Below, piece after piece: positions 42,152 through 51,157 of a DNA stretch of 64,000 bases. The stretch lies in assembly GCA_020633775.1 (NCBI GenBank), contig JACKDA010000004.1:1-64000 (forward strand), read 5' to 3'. Every line of letters begins with the position of its first letter. Position 1 is the first letter of the stretch. The translations under genes and the position numbers were made by a program. Below the pieces are notes generated by a model. It worked only from the letters and a program-made list of their open reading frames with translations, ran no database searches and had not been told where the DNA came from. Source of the DNA: Gemmatimonadales bacterium. Lineage in GTDB: Bacteria > Gemmatimonadota > Gemmatimonadetes > Gemmatimonadales > GWC2-71-9.

Positions 42152-42257
42152 CGACAGGGTTTCCGCTGGGATGGGATGACGGGGGACCCCGGGAATCTAT
42201 CGCCGCCGGCTCGGGCCAGCGTCAGGGCGAGTCGGATGCCGCGAGTCGACCGAGGAC

Positions 42258-42737
42258 TCAGGCCGGGTCGATCATCCGCTTCATCCCCACGTGCGAGGCG
42301 ACGAACCCGAGTCGCTCGTAGAAGCGATGCGCATCGACCCTGGTGCGATCGGTGGTCAGCTGGATCACGCCGCAGCCGCGCGCGCGGGCACGATCGATCG
42401 CCCACTCGACCAGGCGCTGGCCGAGTCCGAGGGAGCGCGCCGCGGCGGCGACGCGGACCCCCTCGATCGTGGCGCGGGTGGTGCCGAGTCGCGAGAGGGA
42501 GGCCGTGATCGTGAGCTGCAGGGTGCCGACGACTGCTCCATCCGCGGCGCACGCGACCACCAGTTCGTTCATCGGGTCGGCGTCGATCGCGGCGAACGCG
42601 ATGCGATACGCCTCCGGCAGCGGATCGACGTCGCGCTCACGGGTCGCGCCGAGGGGATCGTCTGCGAGCAGGTGCACGATGGCGGGGAGATCGGTCAGGA
42701 CGGCGGGTCGAATCGTGACCTGGCCTGTGACGGGCAC
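42258..42737 (-). CDS. GNAT-family N-acetyltransferase
   Basis: A 159-residue GNAT protein starting VPVTGQVTIRPAVLTDLPAI. The acetyl-CoA motif is RSLGLGQRLVEWAIDRARARG and the C-terminal motif is AHRFYERLGF. A GTG start at 42737 has GGAGG five bases upstream. It is 13 bases downstream of the CarH-like gene on the same strand and likely co-transcribed with it. The substrate is unknown. It is not an obvious N-acetylglutamate synthase and is far from the arg operon. Confidence 0.9.
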   Translation of the reverse strand: MPVTGQVTIRPAVLTDLPAIVHLLADDPLGATRERDVDPLPEAYRIAFAAIDADPMNELVVACAADGAVVGTLQLTITASLSRLGTTRATIEGVRVAAAARSLGLGQRLVEWAIDRARARGCGVIQLTTDRTRVDAHRFYERLGFVASHVGMKRMIDPA

Positions 42738-42750
42738 GGGGCCTCCAGCG

Positions 42751-43704
42751 TCAGGGACGAGGCGCCGCGTCGGCGACGCGCGCGAGATGGGCCCGCAGCG
42801 CCGGCAGGCGATCGACCACCACACACCCGATGGCGTCGAGTTCGTCCGCCATGGCCACCGCACCGGCGCCGCCGACCAGCAGGAGACTGGCCGGCGGCAA
42901 CGCGGAGCGGATCAGCCCGAGGTCCGGCAGCGCTTCCCGGGCGGCGTGCACCGAGGCATAACTGAGCGCCAGCACCCCGGCACCGGTCGCGCCCACGGCG
43001 CTCACGATCGCCGTGGCCGGGAGGTCGGCGCCGAGGGTGATCACGCGCCATCCCTCGAACGCCCCGACCACCGCCACCACCAACGCCCCGAGCTCGTGCC
43101 GTTCACCCTGCGTCGTGGCCACGGCGAGCCGGGGGCGCACCGGCCCGACGCGGGGGACATCCAGCAGCCAGTGGAGGGTCCGCGTCACCACGGCGGTGGC
43201 GAGGTGTTCATGCGCCGGGCTGAGGGCCCGCCGGTGCCAGCGCTCGCCGACCTCGCGCATCACCGGGACGACCACCTCCTCGATCGCGGTGAACGCCCCC
43301 TCGCTCCGGATCACCCGCCGCAGCAGGGTCTCCAGCCCCTCGTCGTCGAGGTCCACCACGCTCGCCAGTGCCAGGCGCCGCACGCGCTCAAGCGATTCGC
43401 CGCCGCCCGACCCGGTCGAGGCGCGGGACGGCTCCCCCGCCGGCTCGGCGAGCAGCGCCCGCAGTTCCGGCTCCGCCAGTCGCGCCACCTGCCCGATCCC
43501 GTGGCCAGCTGCCGTGACCTGCCGGAGCAGGGTCAGCCGTTCGAGGTCGGCCTCGCTGTACAGGCGCTGGCCGCCGGGCGAGCGGTGGGGCTCGACCGCG
43601 CCATAGCGCCGTTCCCATGCCCGCAGGAGGTCCGCGCTGAGCCCGGTTCGGCGGATGGCGACCCGCAGAGGAAACCGAGTGGCGATTGGTGGCGGAGAAG
43701 GCAT
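42751..43704 (-). CDS. carH: CarH-like MerR-family regulator with B12-binding domain
   Basis: A 317-residue regulator. The N-terminal MerR winged helix (residues 11-75: RVAIRRTGLSADLLRAWERRYG) is followed by a helical bundle with the light-sensor motif W-x9-EH (W156, E166-H167 in RWHRRALSPAHEH). A cobalamin-binding domain has E-x-H-x-x-G (E201, H203, G206). In CarH, adenosylcobalamin tetramerises the protein on DNA in the dark and light breaks it. The key residues are all here, so a light-responsive repressor is likely. ATG 43704 is chosen; an in-frame TTG lies eight codons upstream. Confidence 0.9.
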   Translation of the reverse strand: MPSPPPIATRFPLRVAIRRTGLSADLLRAWERRYGAVEPHRSPGGQRLYSEADLERLTLLRQVTAAGHGIGQVARLAEPELRALLAEPAGEPSRASTGSGGGESLERVRRLALASVVDLDDEGLETLLRRVIRSEGAFTAIEEVVVPVMREVGERWHRRALSPAHEHLATAVVTRTLHWLLDVPRVGPVRPRLAVATTQGERHELGALVVAVVGAFEGWRVITLGADLPATAIVSAVGATGAGVLALSYASVHAAREALPDLGLIRSALPPASLLLVGGAGAVAMADELDAIGCVVVDRLPALRAHLARVADAAPRP

Positions 43705-43805
43705 GACAGGAAGATGGACAAAGTCCAAGATTCGTCAAGCTAATCAGGCAGATAACTTGACAATAGCTGGACACAATGCCACCATCACCTGCATAATGCT
43801 GGACA
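43703..43805. promoter_or_regulatory. Possible CarH operator and divergent promoter region
   Basis: Repeated T(G/T)GACA elements lie at 43715-43720, 43757-43762, 43768-43773 and 43800-43805. The middle pair is exactly 11 bp apart, the spacing of CarH-bound direct repeats. TGGACA at 43768 with CATAAT at 43792-43797 (18-bp spacer) makes a plausible promoter for the FAS1 gene. TGGACAAAGTCCA (43715-43727) is also a small palindrome. Confidence 0.5.
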
Positions 43806-43856
43806 ATCGCAGGACGCCCAGCCACCTTCTCAATCAGCCCGAGGGAGTCTCCAACC

Positions 43857-44357
43857 ATGTTCAAGCCGCTGCTCACCGGTCTCGCCGCCGTCGCCCTGGT
43901 CGCCCCCACCGTCTCGGCCCAGATGTCCGGCCACTCGATGGACAAGCCCGCCCAGAAGGACATCGTCGAGACGGCGGTGGCCGCCGGGTCCTTCCAGACC
44001 CTCGCCGCCGCACTCACCGCTGCCGACCTGATCCCGACCCTCAAGGGCGAGGGACCGTTCACCGTCTTCGCCCCGACCGACGAGGCGTTCGCCAAGCTCC
44101 CGGCCGGCACGGTCGAGGCGCTCCTGAAGGACAAGGCGAAGCTGACGGCGATCCTCACCTATCACGTCGTCGCGGGCGAGGTGCCGGCCAGCGAGGTGGT
44201 GAAGATGTCGAGCGCCAAGACCGTGAATGGCAAGGACGTCACCGTGGCCGTCAAGTCGGGCAAGGTGATGATCAACAATGCCACCGTCGTGACCCCGGAC
44301 ATCAAGGCCTCGAATGGGATCATCCACGTCATCGACACGGTGCTGCTGCCTGAGTGA
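43857..44357 (+). CDS. Secreted fasciclin (FAS1) domain protein
   Basis: A 166-residue protein: signal peptide MFKPLLTGLAAVALVAPTVSAQ, then one FAS1 domain with the H1 motif GPFTVFAPTDEAFAKLP and the H2 region YHVVAGEVPASEV to IIHVIDTVLLP. FAS1 proteins mediate adhesion or bind small hydrophobic ligands, including carotenoids in some bacteria. It is divergent from the CarH-like gene across a region with repeat elements, so light control is plausible. It runs straight into the TonB-dependent receptor frame. Confidence 0.93.
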   Translation: MFKPLLTGLAAVALVAPTVSAQMSGHSMDKPAQKDIVETAVAAGSFQTLAAALTAADLIPTLKGEGPFTVFAPTDEAFAKLPAGTVEALLKDKAKLTAILTYHVVAGEVPASEVVKMSSAKTVNGKDVTVAVKSGKVMINNATVVTPDIKASNGIIHVIDTVLLPE

Positions 44358-46668
44358 GCGTCCCCGGCGGTGGGCGTGCGGGGCGGCGATCGCCCTGCTG
44401 CTCACCACCGGCGCACGGCTCCAGGCCCAGGACGGACCCCCGACCGGCGCGGTCGGGGGTCGCGTCGTGTCTGCCGCCACCGGTTCGGCGATCGAGGGCG
44501 CGGTCGTGGCGGTCCTCGGCACGGCGGCACAGGCCACCAGCCGGACCGACGGCCGCTTCGTGCTGGCGGAGGTGCCCTCCGGCATCGTCCGGCTGCGCGT
44601 CGTCGCGCTGGGCTATCGTCCCACGATCCTCGCCGACGTGGTCGTGAGCCCCGGCCGCACCGCCACCGTCGAGGTGCGGATGACGGCCCAGCCGGTGGAG
44701 TTGCGCGAGCTGGTGGTGGCGCCGTCCTACTTCGCGTCGCCCGCCGACGCCCCCACCTCGACGCAGGCGCTGCGGGGTGAGGAGATCCGGCGGGCCCCGG
44801 GGACGCAGGAAGACGTGATCCGGACGGTCGCCCTGCTCCCCGGCGTCGGGGTCACCTCACCCGCGCGCAACGACCTGGTCGTGCGCGGCGGTGCCCCGTT
44901 CGAGAATCTCTTCCTCGTCGACAACCTGCCGGTCGCGGACCTCAACCACTTCGGCACCCAGGGCTCGACCGGCGGTCCGGTCTCGCTGGTGAACCTCGAC
45001 CTCGTCGAGGGCGTCGAGTTCTCCTCGGGCGGTTTCGGCGCGGCGTTCGGCGACCGGACCGGGTCGGTGACGGGCGTGCGGCTGCGCGAGGGGAGTCGCG
45101 ACGAGTTCGGCGGCAAGGCGACCCTGTCGGCGACCGGCGTGGGGCTCACGGTCGAGGGACCGCTGGCCGGGGGGAGCGCGATCGCGAGTGTGCGTCGGAG
45201 CTACCTCGACCTGCTCTTTCGCGCGCTCGACTTCTCGTTCCTGCCGAGCTACTGGGATGCGAACCTCAAGGCGAGCTGGCAGGTCGGCCCGCGGGACCGC
45301 CTCGCGGTGGTCGGCCTCGGCGCACTCGACCGGATCGCCTTCACCAACGCGACCGCCGAGGATCGCCGCGACAACGGCCGCATCCCCAGCCTCGACCAGG
45401 ACCAGTTCGCCGTCGGAGCAACGTGGACGCGCACCGGCGAGCGCTCGCGCCTCGACGTGACGCTCGGGCGCACCGGGATCCGCTTCCGGACCTCGCAACG
45501 CGATTCCCTGCTCACCGAGATCTTCAGCAACCGATCGACCGAGGCCGCATCGACCCTGCGGCTGACCTGGTCGCGCCAGCTCGGACCTCGGTGGGAGGCA
45601 CGCCTCGGCGGCACGGGGCAGTGGCACGACGCACTCCGCTATGACATCACGCTGCCCGGACCGGTGCGACGCGATGCCGAGGGCGTCGAGCGTCCGCTCC
45701 GGGTCGACACCTCCTTCACCGCGACGCGGCTGGGTGGGCACGCCGAACTGACCCATCGCTGGGGGGCGGACGGCACGATCACCCTCGGCGGCCGGGTTGA
45801 CCGGTACGGGTTCCTGGACGGCGCGGTCCGCGCCGCGCCGCGGGTGGCGGCGTCGATCCCGATCGCGCCGGGCACGGCGGTCACGGCGAGCGCCGGGCGC
45901 TACTGGCAGGCGCCGTCGTTCATCTGGCTCGTCGGGGATCCTGGCAACCCGGATCGCCTGGAGCCGTTCCGCGTCGACGCGATCGTGGCGGGGATCCAGC
46001 GCGCCGTGCGACCCGACCTCAAGCTGCAGCTCGAGGTCTACCACAAGCGCTACGCGCGCTACCCCGCGCGCCGCTTCCGGCCGCAGGCGGTGCTCGCCCC
46101 GACCGGCTTCGGCGACGTGCAGAGCGACATCCCCTTTGGCCTCGAACCGCTGGAGTCGAGCGGGACGGGGAGCGCGTACGGGGCGGAGCTGTTCCTGCAG
46201 AAGCGGCTCAGCCAGAGCCCGGTGTACGGGCTCGTCAGCCTCGCGGTGGCTCGCAGCGAGTTCACCGGGCTGGACGGCATCACGCGGCCGGGCGCCTTCG
46301 ACACCCGCCTGCTGGGGACCGTTGCTGCGGGCTGGCGACCGAACCCGCGCTGGGAGCTCGGGGCGAAGTTCCGGCTCGCGACCGGCCAGCCGACGACACC
46401 GTGGATCGAGTCGGGGCCGCTGCGCAGCACGCTCGACTTCGGCCGCTACAACGCCGGCCCGCGCCTGCCGACGTTCCACGCGCTCGACCTGCGCATCGAC
46501 CGACGCTGGTCGTGGCGCGGCGCCCAGCTGGTCGGCTACCTCGACATCCAGAACGTGTACGGTCGCGCGAATGTCTCGCGCGTCGAGTGGAACGACGAGT
46601 TCCAGGAGCCCCGCTTCGACGAGGGCATCGGCACCCTGCCGAGCATCGGGCTCAGTATCGCATGGTGA
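44314..46668 (+). CDS. TonB-dependent receptor with carboxypeptidase-regulatory-like domain
   Basis: An outer-membrane receptor of about 784 residues. After a signal-like stretch (WACGAAIALLLTTGARLQAQ) it has an N-terminal CarboxypepD_reg-like domain (GGRVVSAATGSAIEGAVVAV), a plug domain (NDLVVRGGAPFENLFLVDNL) and a long beta-barrel ending SIGLSIAW. ATG 44314 would overlap the FAS1 gene by 44 bases. A CTG at 44350, overlapping its stop by eight bases, gives a tidier signal peptide, so the start is uncertain. The two genes are probably translationally coupled. The ligand is unknown. A strong hairpin follows the stop. Confidence 0.9.
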   Translation: MGSSTSSTRCCCLSERPRRWACGAAIALLLTTGARLQAQDGPPTGAVGGRVVSAATGSAIEGAVVAVLGTAAQATSRTDGRFVLAEVPSGIVRLRVVALGYRPTILADVVVSPGRTATVEVRMTAQPVELRELVVAPSYFASPADAPTSTQALRGEEIRRAPGTQEDVIRTVALLPGVGVTSPARNDLVVRGGAPFENLFLVDNLPVADLNHFGTQGSTGGPVSLVNLDLVEGVEFSSGGFGAAFGDRTGSVTGVRLREGSRDEFGGKATLSATGVGLTVEGPLAGGSAIASVRRSYLDLLFRALDFSFLPSYWDANLKASWQVGPRDRLAVVGLGALDRIAFTNATAEDRRDNGRIPSLDQDQFAVGATWTRTGERSRLDVTLGRTGIRFRTSQRDSLLTEIFSNRSTEAASTLRLTWSRQLGPRWEARLGGTGQWHDALRYDITLPGPVRRDAEGVERPLRVDTSFTATRLGGHAELTHRWGADGTITLGGRVDRYGFLDGAVRAAPRVAASIPIAPGTAVTASAGRYWQAPSFIWLVGDPGNPDRLEPFRVDAIVAGIQRAVRPDLKLQLEVYHKRYARYPARRFRPQAVLAPTGFGDVQSDIPFGLEPLESSGTGSAYGAELFLQKRLSQSPVYGLVSLAVARSEFTGLDGITRPGAFDTRLLGTVAAGWRPNPRWELGAKFRLATGQPTTPWIESGPLRSTLDFGRYNAGPRLPTFHALDLRIDRRWSWRGAQLVGYLDIQNVYGRANVSRVEWNDEFQEPRFDEGIGTLPSIGLSIAW

Positions 46669-46672
46669 GGCA

Positions 46673-46703
46673 CCGTCCTGCCCGGGCATCCCGGGCAGGA
46701 CGG
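46673..46703. terminator. Hairpin between convergent genes (probable bidirectional terminator)
   Basis: A 14-bp perfect stem (46673-46686 with 46690-46703) and a three-base CAT loop lie between the TonB receptor stop and the cupredoxin-like gene stop. No T-run follows. Confidence 0.7.
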
Positions 46704-46716
46704 CGGCCCCGACCGG

Positions 46717-47567
46717 CTACATCGCGGTCGGCTCGACCACCAGCGGCTTGGCCATCCCCTTCATGACGTGTGGCGTCCCATCGGGCGACGGCACCCAGCA
46801 CAACACGGCGTAGGTGCCCGGGGCGAGGTCCACCTGCCACAGGTTGGCCAGTCCCGGCGAGAGCGCGCCGTTCCCGCCGACCACCGTGACGCCGTCCGGT
46901 TCGGACTCGGGAGTCATCGCGGCCATGAAGGCCTCGAAGGTCATTCCCTCGGGGAGCCGGGCCACCGCGATCTCGTGCTCCTCGGTTCCCTCGTTGACGA
47001 CCCGGATCGCGTGCGTGCCGGCCGTCAACGTGGGCAGGTCGAAGGTGTAGTCGCTCATCCGGATCTCGGCGCTCGCCACCGGCATCGTCGCCGTGCCGCG
47101 CTCACCCGCGACCACGAACGGATGCACCATCCCGAGCGCGACATGCGGCGGCTCGTCCGGGGCGTTCTGCAGGAAGCACATGAGCACGTACAAGCCGGGT
47201 TCCAGGTCCGACACGGTGACGTTGCTCATGCCCGGATCGACCGCGCCACCACCGCCGACGATCTTCACCCAGCCGGGCGTCGCCGCGTTGGGCTGGGCCA
47301 TCATCGCCTCGACGTCCGCCATCGTCTTGCCGCTGTCGATTCGCGCGAGAATCGCGTGGTGCATCTGCTCGCCCCGGTTGACGATCCGGATCGCCGTCAC
47401 GCCGGGTGCGACGGTGTCCGGCAGCGCGAAGCTGTAGTCGGTGAGCGTGATCGTCACCTCCGGGGGGCGGCGGCGATGTCAGTGGCCTCGTCGGCGGGGG
47501 GAGCTTCCGGTGCGGCACACGCCGCGACGAGGACTGGCAAGGCGACCCACAAGCGGCGAAGCGACAT
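46717..47567 (-). pseudogene. Two-domain cupredoxin-like lipoprotein, frameshifted near 47465
   Basis: The lipoprotein leader MSLRRLWVALPVLVAACAAP (start 47567, ribosome binding site GGAGGT) and the mature protein (from about 47457, VTITLTDYSFALPD) are in different frames. They are separated at a run of six C (minus strand, 47462-47467). Adding one base joins them into a protein of about 283 residues. The mature part is a tandem duplication: ITLTDYSFALPD to GMVHPFVV and IRMSDYTFDLPT to GMAKPLVV align throughout. The fold looks cupredoxin-like, but the classic copper Cys is not obvious. It is either an assembly error, a broken gene or a phase-variable lipoprotein. Confidence 0.75.
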
Positions 47568-47617
47568 CGACACCTCCGAGGGGATGGGACGAGGGATGGG
47601 ACGGGGAAGCACCAACG

Positions 47618-48208
47618 TTACGGACCGGGACCCGATCGCGCCAGCCGATCGCGGATCGCGGGCCACTCCGCCGCGACGATGCTGTACATCACCGTGTCGC
47701 GGATGGTCCCGTCGCGGCGACGCATCTGGTGACGGATCACGCCGTCGCGCCGGGCGCCCAGTCGCTCGATGGCGGCCTGCGACCTCGTGTTCGCGATGTC
47801 GGTCCGCAGGCCGACCACCCCGCAGCCGAGGGTCTCGAACGCATGCGAGAGGAGGAGGCGCTTGCAGGCGGAGTTCACGTGGGTCCGCTGCCATCGCGCG
47901 GCGTACCAGGTGTAGCCGATCTCGACCCGGTCGGCGGAGCTGATGATGTCGTGGTAGCGGGTCGAACCGATCACCTCGCCACCCGCGGCCTCCCGCACGA
48001 CCCACGGCAGCATGTGGCCCGCCGCGAAGCCGGCGAGGGCCGCGGCGATGTAGTCGGCCGTTTCGTCCGGGGCCGGCACCGAGGTGTACCAGAGCTCCCA
48101 CAGGCGCCCGTCCGACGCCGCCGTGGCGAGGGCGTCGCCATGGTCGGCGGTGAGCGGCTCGAGACGCACGCCGCCCCCCTCGAGGACCACCGGGGCGATC
48201 GGCCTCAC
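47618..48208 (-). CDS. GNAT acetyltransferase, RimJ/RimL type
   Basis: A 196-residue protein starting with GTG 48208, whose first bases overlap the amidase stop (GTGA). It has the RimJ/RimL pattern: VRLEPLTADHGDALATAA at the start, EIGYTWYAARWQRTHVNSAC with the pyrophosphate-binding loop region, and ANTRSQAAIERLGARRDGVIR near the end. These enzymes acetylate protein N-termini, small metabolites or antibiotics. The substrate is unknown. It is co-transcribed with the amidase. Confidence 0.9.
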   Translation of the reverse strand: MRPIAPVVLEGGGVRLEPLTADHGDALATAASDGRLWELWYTSVPAPDETADYIAAALAGFAAGHMLPWVVREAAGGEVIGSTRYHDIISSADRVEIGYTWYAARWQRTHVNSACKRLLLSHAFETLGCGVVGLRTDIANTRSQAAIERLGARRDGVIRHQMRRRDGTIRDTVMYSIVAAEWPAIRDRLARSGPGP

Positions 48209-49832
48209 GGTCCCTCGGTGACCAGCGACGCCAGGTACTGCGGCGGGCGTCGGCGGTGCGTGTGCTGCTCGAACGCGTGGGCCATGCCGAGGAGCTCCGG
48301 CTCGCGCCACGCCGTGCTGAAGAACGAGATCCCGACCGGAAGGCCGTGCACCTGCCCGGCCGGGACGGTGATGTTCGGGTAGCCGGCGCGGGCCGCGTGC
48401 CCGGAACTGCCGCCACCGAAGTGGTCGCCGTTCAGCACGTCGGTGACCCACGCAGGGCCACCCGTGGGGGCAACGATCGCATCGAGGCGATCCTTCGCCA
48501 GTGTCGCATCGATCCCGTCGCGGCGCGCCCCCTCGAGCAGTCGCGCCCGGGTCTCGGCGTACCCAGGCTCATCGGTGCCCTGGCCGGCCTCCGCCTCGAG
48601 CAGCGTCTCCTGGCCGAAGTAGGGCATGGTGCGCGCCGCGTGGGCCTCGTTGAATGCGATCACGTCGCGGAGCGAATGCACGGCGACGGTGGATCCGCGC
48701 GCCGCGAGGTAGCGATCGAGGCCGCTCTTGAATTCCATCCGGAGCAGCTGGCCCTCGAGGCCCCCGATCCCGCGCGGTGCATTGATCTCCACCGGATCGA
48801 CCAGGATCGCCCCCGCGTCCCGCATCGCGGCCAGCGCCTCCTCCATCAACCGGTCGACCGCCTCGTGGAAGCCGAACGCGCGCCGCAGCACCCCGATCCG
48901 GCGCCCGCGCAGCCCATCGGGATCCAGGAATCGGGTGTAGTCGGCATGTGCGTGGCCCACGGCCTCGGCGGTCCGCGGATCGCGGGGTCGACGCCGGCCA
49001 GCGCACCGAGCAGCGTGGCCACATCGCGCACCGTGCGGCCCATCGGGCCAGCGGTGTCCTGGGTGGCCGAGATCGGGATGATGCCGGAGCGGCTCCACAA
49101 CCCGACCGTCGGCTTCAGGCCGACGACGCCGTTGGCACTCGCCGGACAGACGATCGAGCCGTCGGTTTCGGTGCCGATGGCGATCGCGCACAGGGAGGCC
49201 GCCACCGCGGCACCGGAGCCGGACGACGACCCGCACGGATTGCGATCGAGGACGTGCGGGTTGCGGGTCTGGCCGCCGCGACTGCTCCAGCCGCTGGACG
49301 AACGACTCGAGCGGAAGTTGGCCCATTCGCTGAGGTTGGTCTTGCCGAGGACCACCGCCCCGGCTGCGCGCAGCCGCTCGACGAGGAAAGCGTCGCGCGG
49401 CGCGGGCGCGCCGACGAGCGCGAGTGACCCGGCGGTCGTCTGCATCCGATCGCCGGTGTCGATGTTGTCCTTCAGCATGACCGGGATGCCATGCAGCGGG
49501 CCCCGCACGAACCCGGCCCGGCGTTCGCGGTCGAGGTCCCGGGCGATCGCCTCGGCATCGGGATTCATCTCGATGACGGCGTGGATCCCGCCACGCGGCG
49601 CATCGCGCAACGCGACCTGTGCCCGGTACAACTCGACCAGGCGCTCGGCGGTCCAGTCGCCGCGCGTCATGCCCAGCTGCAGTTCGTCGAGCGAGCGCTC
49701 ATCGAGCTCGCCCCGATGCGTCATCGCGTTGCTGGTGTCCGGGCTGTGGACGGCCGGGTTCACCCCGCGTGGCCCGAGGAGCGGCACCGCCCCAGCGACC
49801 GTCGCGGATTGCAGGAACGCGCGGCGCTTCAT
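48205..49832 (-). pseudogene. Amidase-signature enzyme, Tat-exported, frameshifted near 48980
   Basis: The N-terminal 320 or so residues (start ATG 49832, MKRRAFLQSATVAGAVPLL, a twin-arginine signal) carry the amidase triad: K121 (MLKDNIDT), the cis-Ser in GSSSGSGAAV and nucleophile S226 (TETDGSIVCPAS). After LLGALAGVDPA the coding shifts frame and continues as DPRTAEAVGHAHADYTRFLD to the normal C-terminus at 48205. One missing base near 48978-48987 (a CCCC run is adjacent) explains it; restoring it gives 542 residues. As sequenced the gene would be truncated. Its start overlaps the MFS stop (ATGA). Confidence 0.82.
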
Positions 49833-51157
49833 GCCACCGGTCCCGCGACCGGGGCGGTGCGCGCCGCCGCGATCCCCGCGCGCTCGTCGACCCCGGCGAG
49901 CAGCAGCAGGCCCACGCCGAGGAACAGCACCACCGTGCCGACGCCCGCGCGCTGGCTGCCGAACGCCTGCGACGCCACCCCGAGGGCCAACGGGCCGAGG
50001 AACGCGGTGGCCTTTCCCGAGAAGGCGAAGAAGCCGAAGAACTCCGCCTGATGGCGTTCCGGGACGAAGCGCCCCATGAGCGAGCGGCTGGCCGACTGGT
50101 TGGGGCCGACGAAGATCCCGATCAGGATGCCGGCCACCCAGAACCAGGTGCGATCGGGGGCCCAGACGGCGAGCAGCGTCGCGGCAAGCAGCGCGACCAA
50201 CGACACCTGGATGGTTCGCTTCCCCCCGACGCGGTCGTCGACGAAGCCGAACAGGAGGGCACCGATTCCCGAGGCGACGTTGAGCGCGATCCCGAAGAGC
50301 ATCACCTCCTGGAACGACATCCCGAACGTCCCCGCGGCGTAGATGCCGCCGAAGGCGAAGATGGTCACCAGGCCATCGTTGTAGATGAGCCGCGCCACGA
50401 GGAACTTGACGATCTCGCGGTAGCGCCGGATGTCCGCCACGGTGCGCGCCAGTTCGGCCACGGCACCGCGGATGTCGAGGCGCATCGGGCCCTTGCGCCG
50501 CTCCGGGACGTTGAGGAAGAGCGGGACCGAGAAGACGAGGAACCACGCGGCGACGAGGAGGTTGGTCGCACGCACGTTCCAGCCCGCCTCCTTCGACAGC
50601 CCGAACCACGGCACCTCGGGCTGGACGAACCCGACGAGCGCGAGCGCCATGCACACCAGGCCCCCGACGTAGCCCAATCCCCAGCCGTAGCCGCTGACCC
50701 GGCCGATCCGTGCGGGCGACGCGATCACCGGGAGGAAGGCATTGTAGAAAACGCCTCCCAGCTCGAACGCGACGTTGGCGATCACGAACAGCACCAGCGC
50801 CTGCATCGCCCGCGTCGCATCGCCCGGCGCGAGGAAGGCAAGGCCCACCGTGGCCAGGATGCACGTCGCGGTCGACAGCGCCAGCCAGCGTTTCCGGGCC
50901 CCCGCACGGTCCGCGGCCGCCCCGAGCAGCGGCGACAGGAGCGCGATCAGCACGGCCGACACCGAGACGGCGCGCGACCACCACGCGGTCCCGATCACCT
51001 CGTCCGGCATCATCGCCTTGGTGAAGTAGGTCCCGTAGATGAAGGTCACGACCAGGGTCGTGAAGGCCGAGTTCGCCCAGTCATAGAACGCCCAGGACCA
51101 CAGCACGCGCGGCACGTCACGCGGCGGGGGAGCGGGCACGGCCTCGGCAGCGGTCAT
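49829..51157 (-). CDS. MFS transporter, UMF1/Atg22-like
   Basis: A 442-residue transporter with 12 membrane segments. The N-terminal SWAFYDWANSAFTTLVVTF is the signature of the UMF1 (Atg22-like) branch of the MFS. GPNQSASRSLMGRFVPERHQ between helices 10 and 11 is equally typical. Bacterial members are thought to export small molecules such as amino acids, but substrates are not established. The start ATG 51157 overlaps the acyltransferase stop by four bases, and its stop overlaps the amidase start. Confidence 0.93.
   Translation of the reverse strand: MTAAEAVPAPPPRDVPRVLWSWAFYDWANSAFTTLVVTFIYGTYFTKAMMPDEVIGTAWWSRAVSVSAVLIALLSPLLGAAADRAGARKRWLALSTATCILATVGLAFLAPGDATRAMQALVLFVIANVAFELGGVFYNAFLPVIASPARIGRVSGYGWGLGYVGGLVCMALALVGFVQPEVPWFGLSKEAGWNVRATNLLVAAWFLVFSVPLFLNVPERRKGPMRLDIRGAVAELARTVADIRRYREIVKFLVARLIYNDGLVTIFAFGGIYAAGTFGMSFQEVMLFGIALNVASGIGALLFGFVDDRVGGKRTIQVSLVALLAATLLAVWAPDRTWFWVAGILIGIFVGPNQSASRSLMGRFVPERHQAEFFGFFAFSGKATAFLGPLALGVASQAFGSQRAGVGTVVLFLGVGLLLLAGVDERAGIAAARTAPVAGPVA

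Noticed and set aside
42241..42262. Possible fourth copy of the TGAGTCCTGAG repeat
   Set aside because: Only a short half-match (GGACTCAGG) is present with no inverted partner.
42258..42737. GNAT gene considered as the missing N-acetylglutamate synthase
   Set aside because: It is more than 30 kb from the arg operon, linked to the CarH-like gene, and has no features specific to ArgA.
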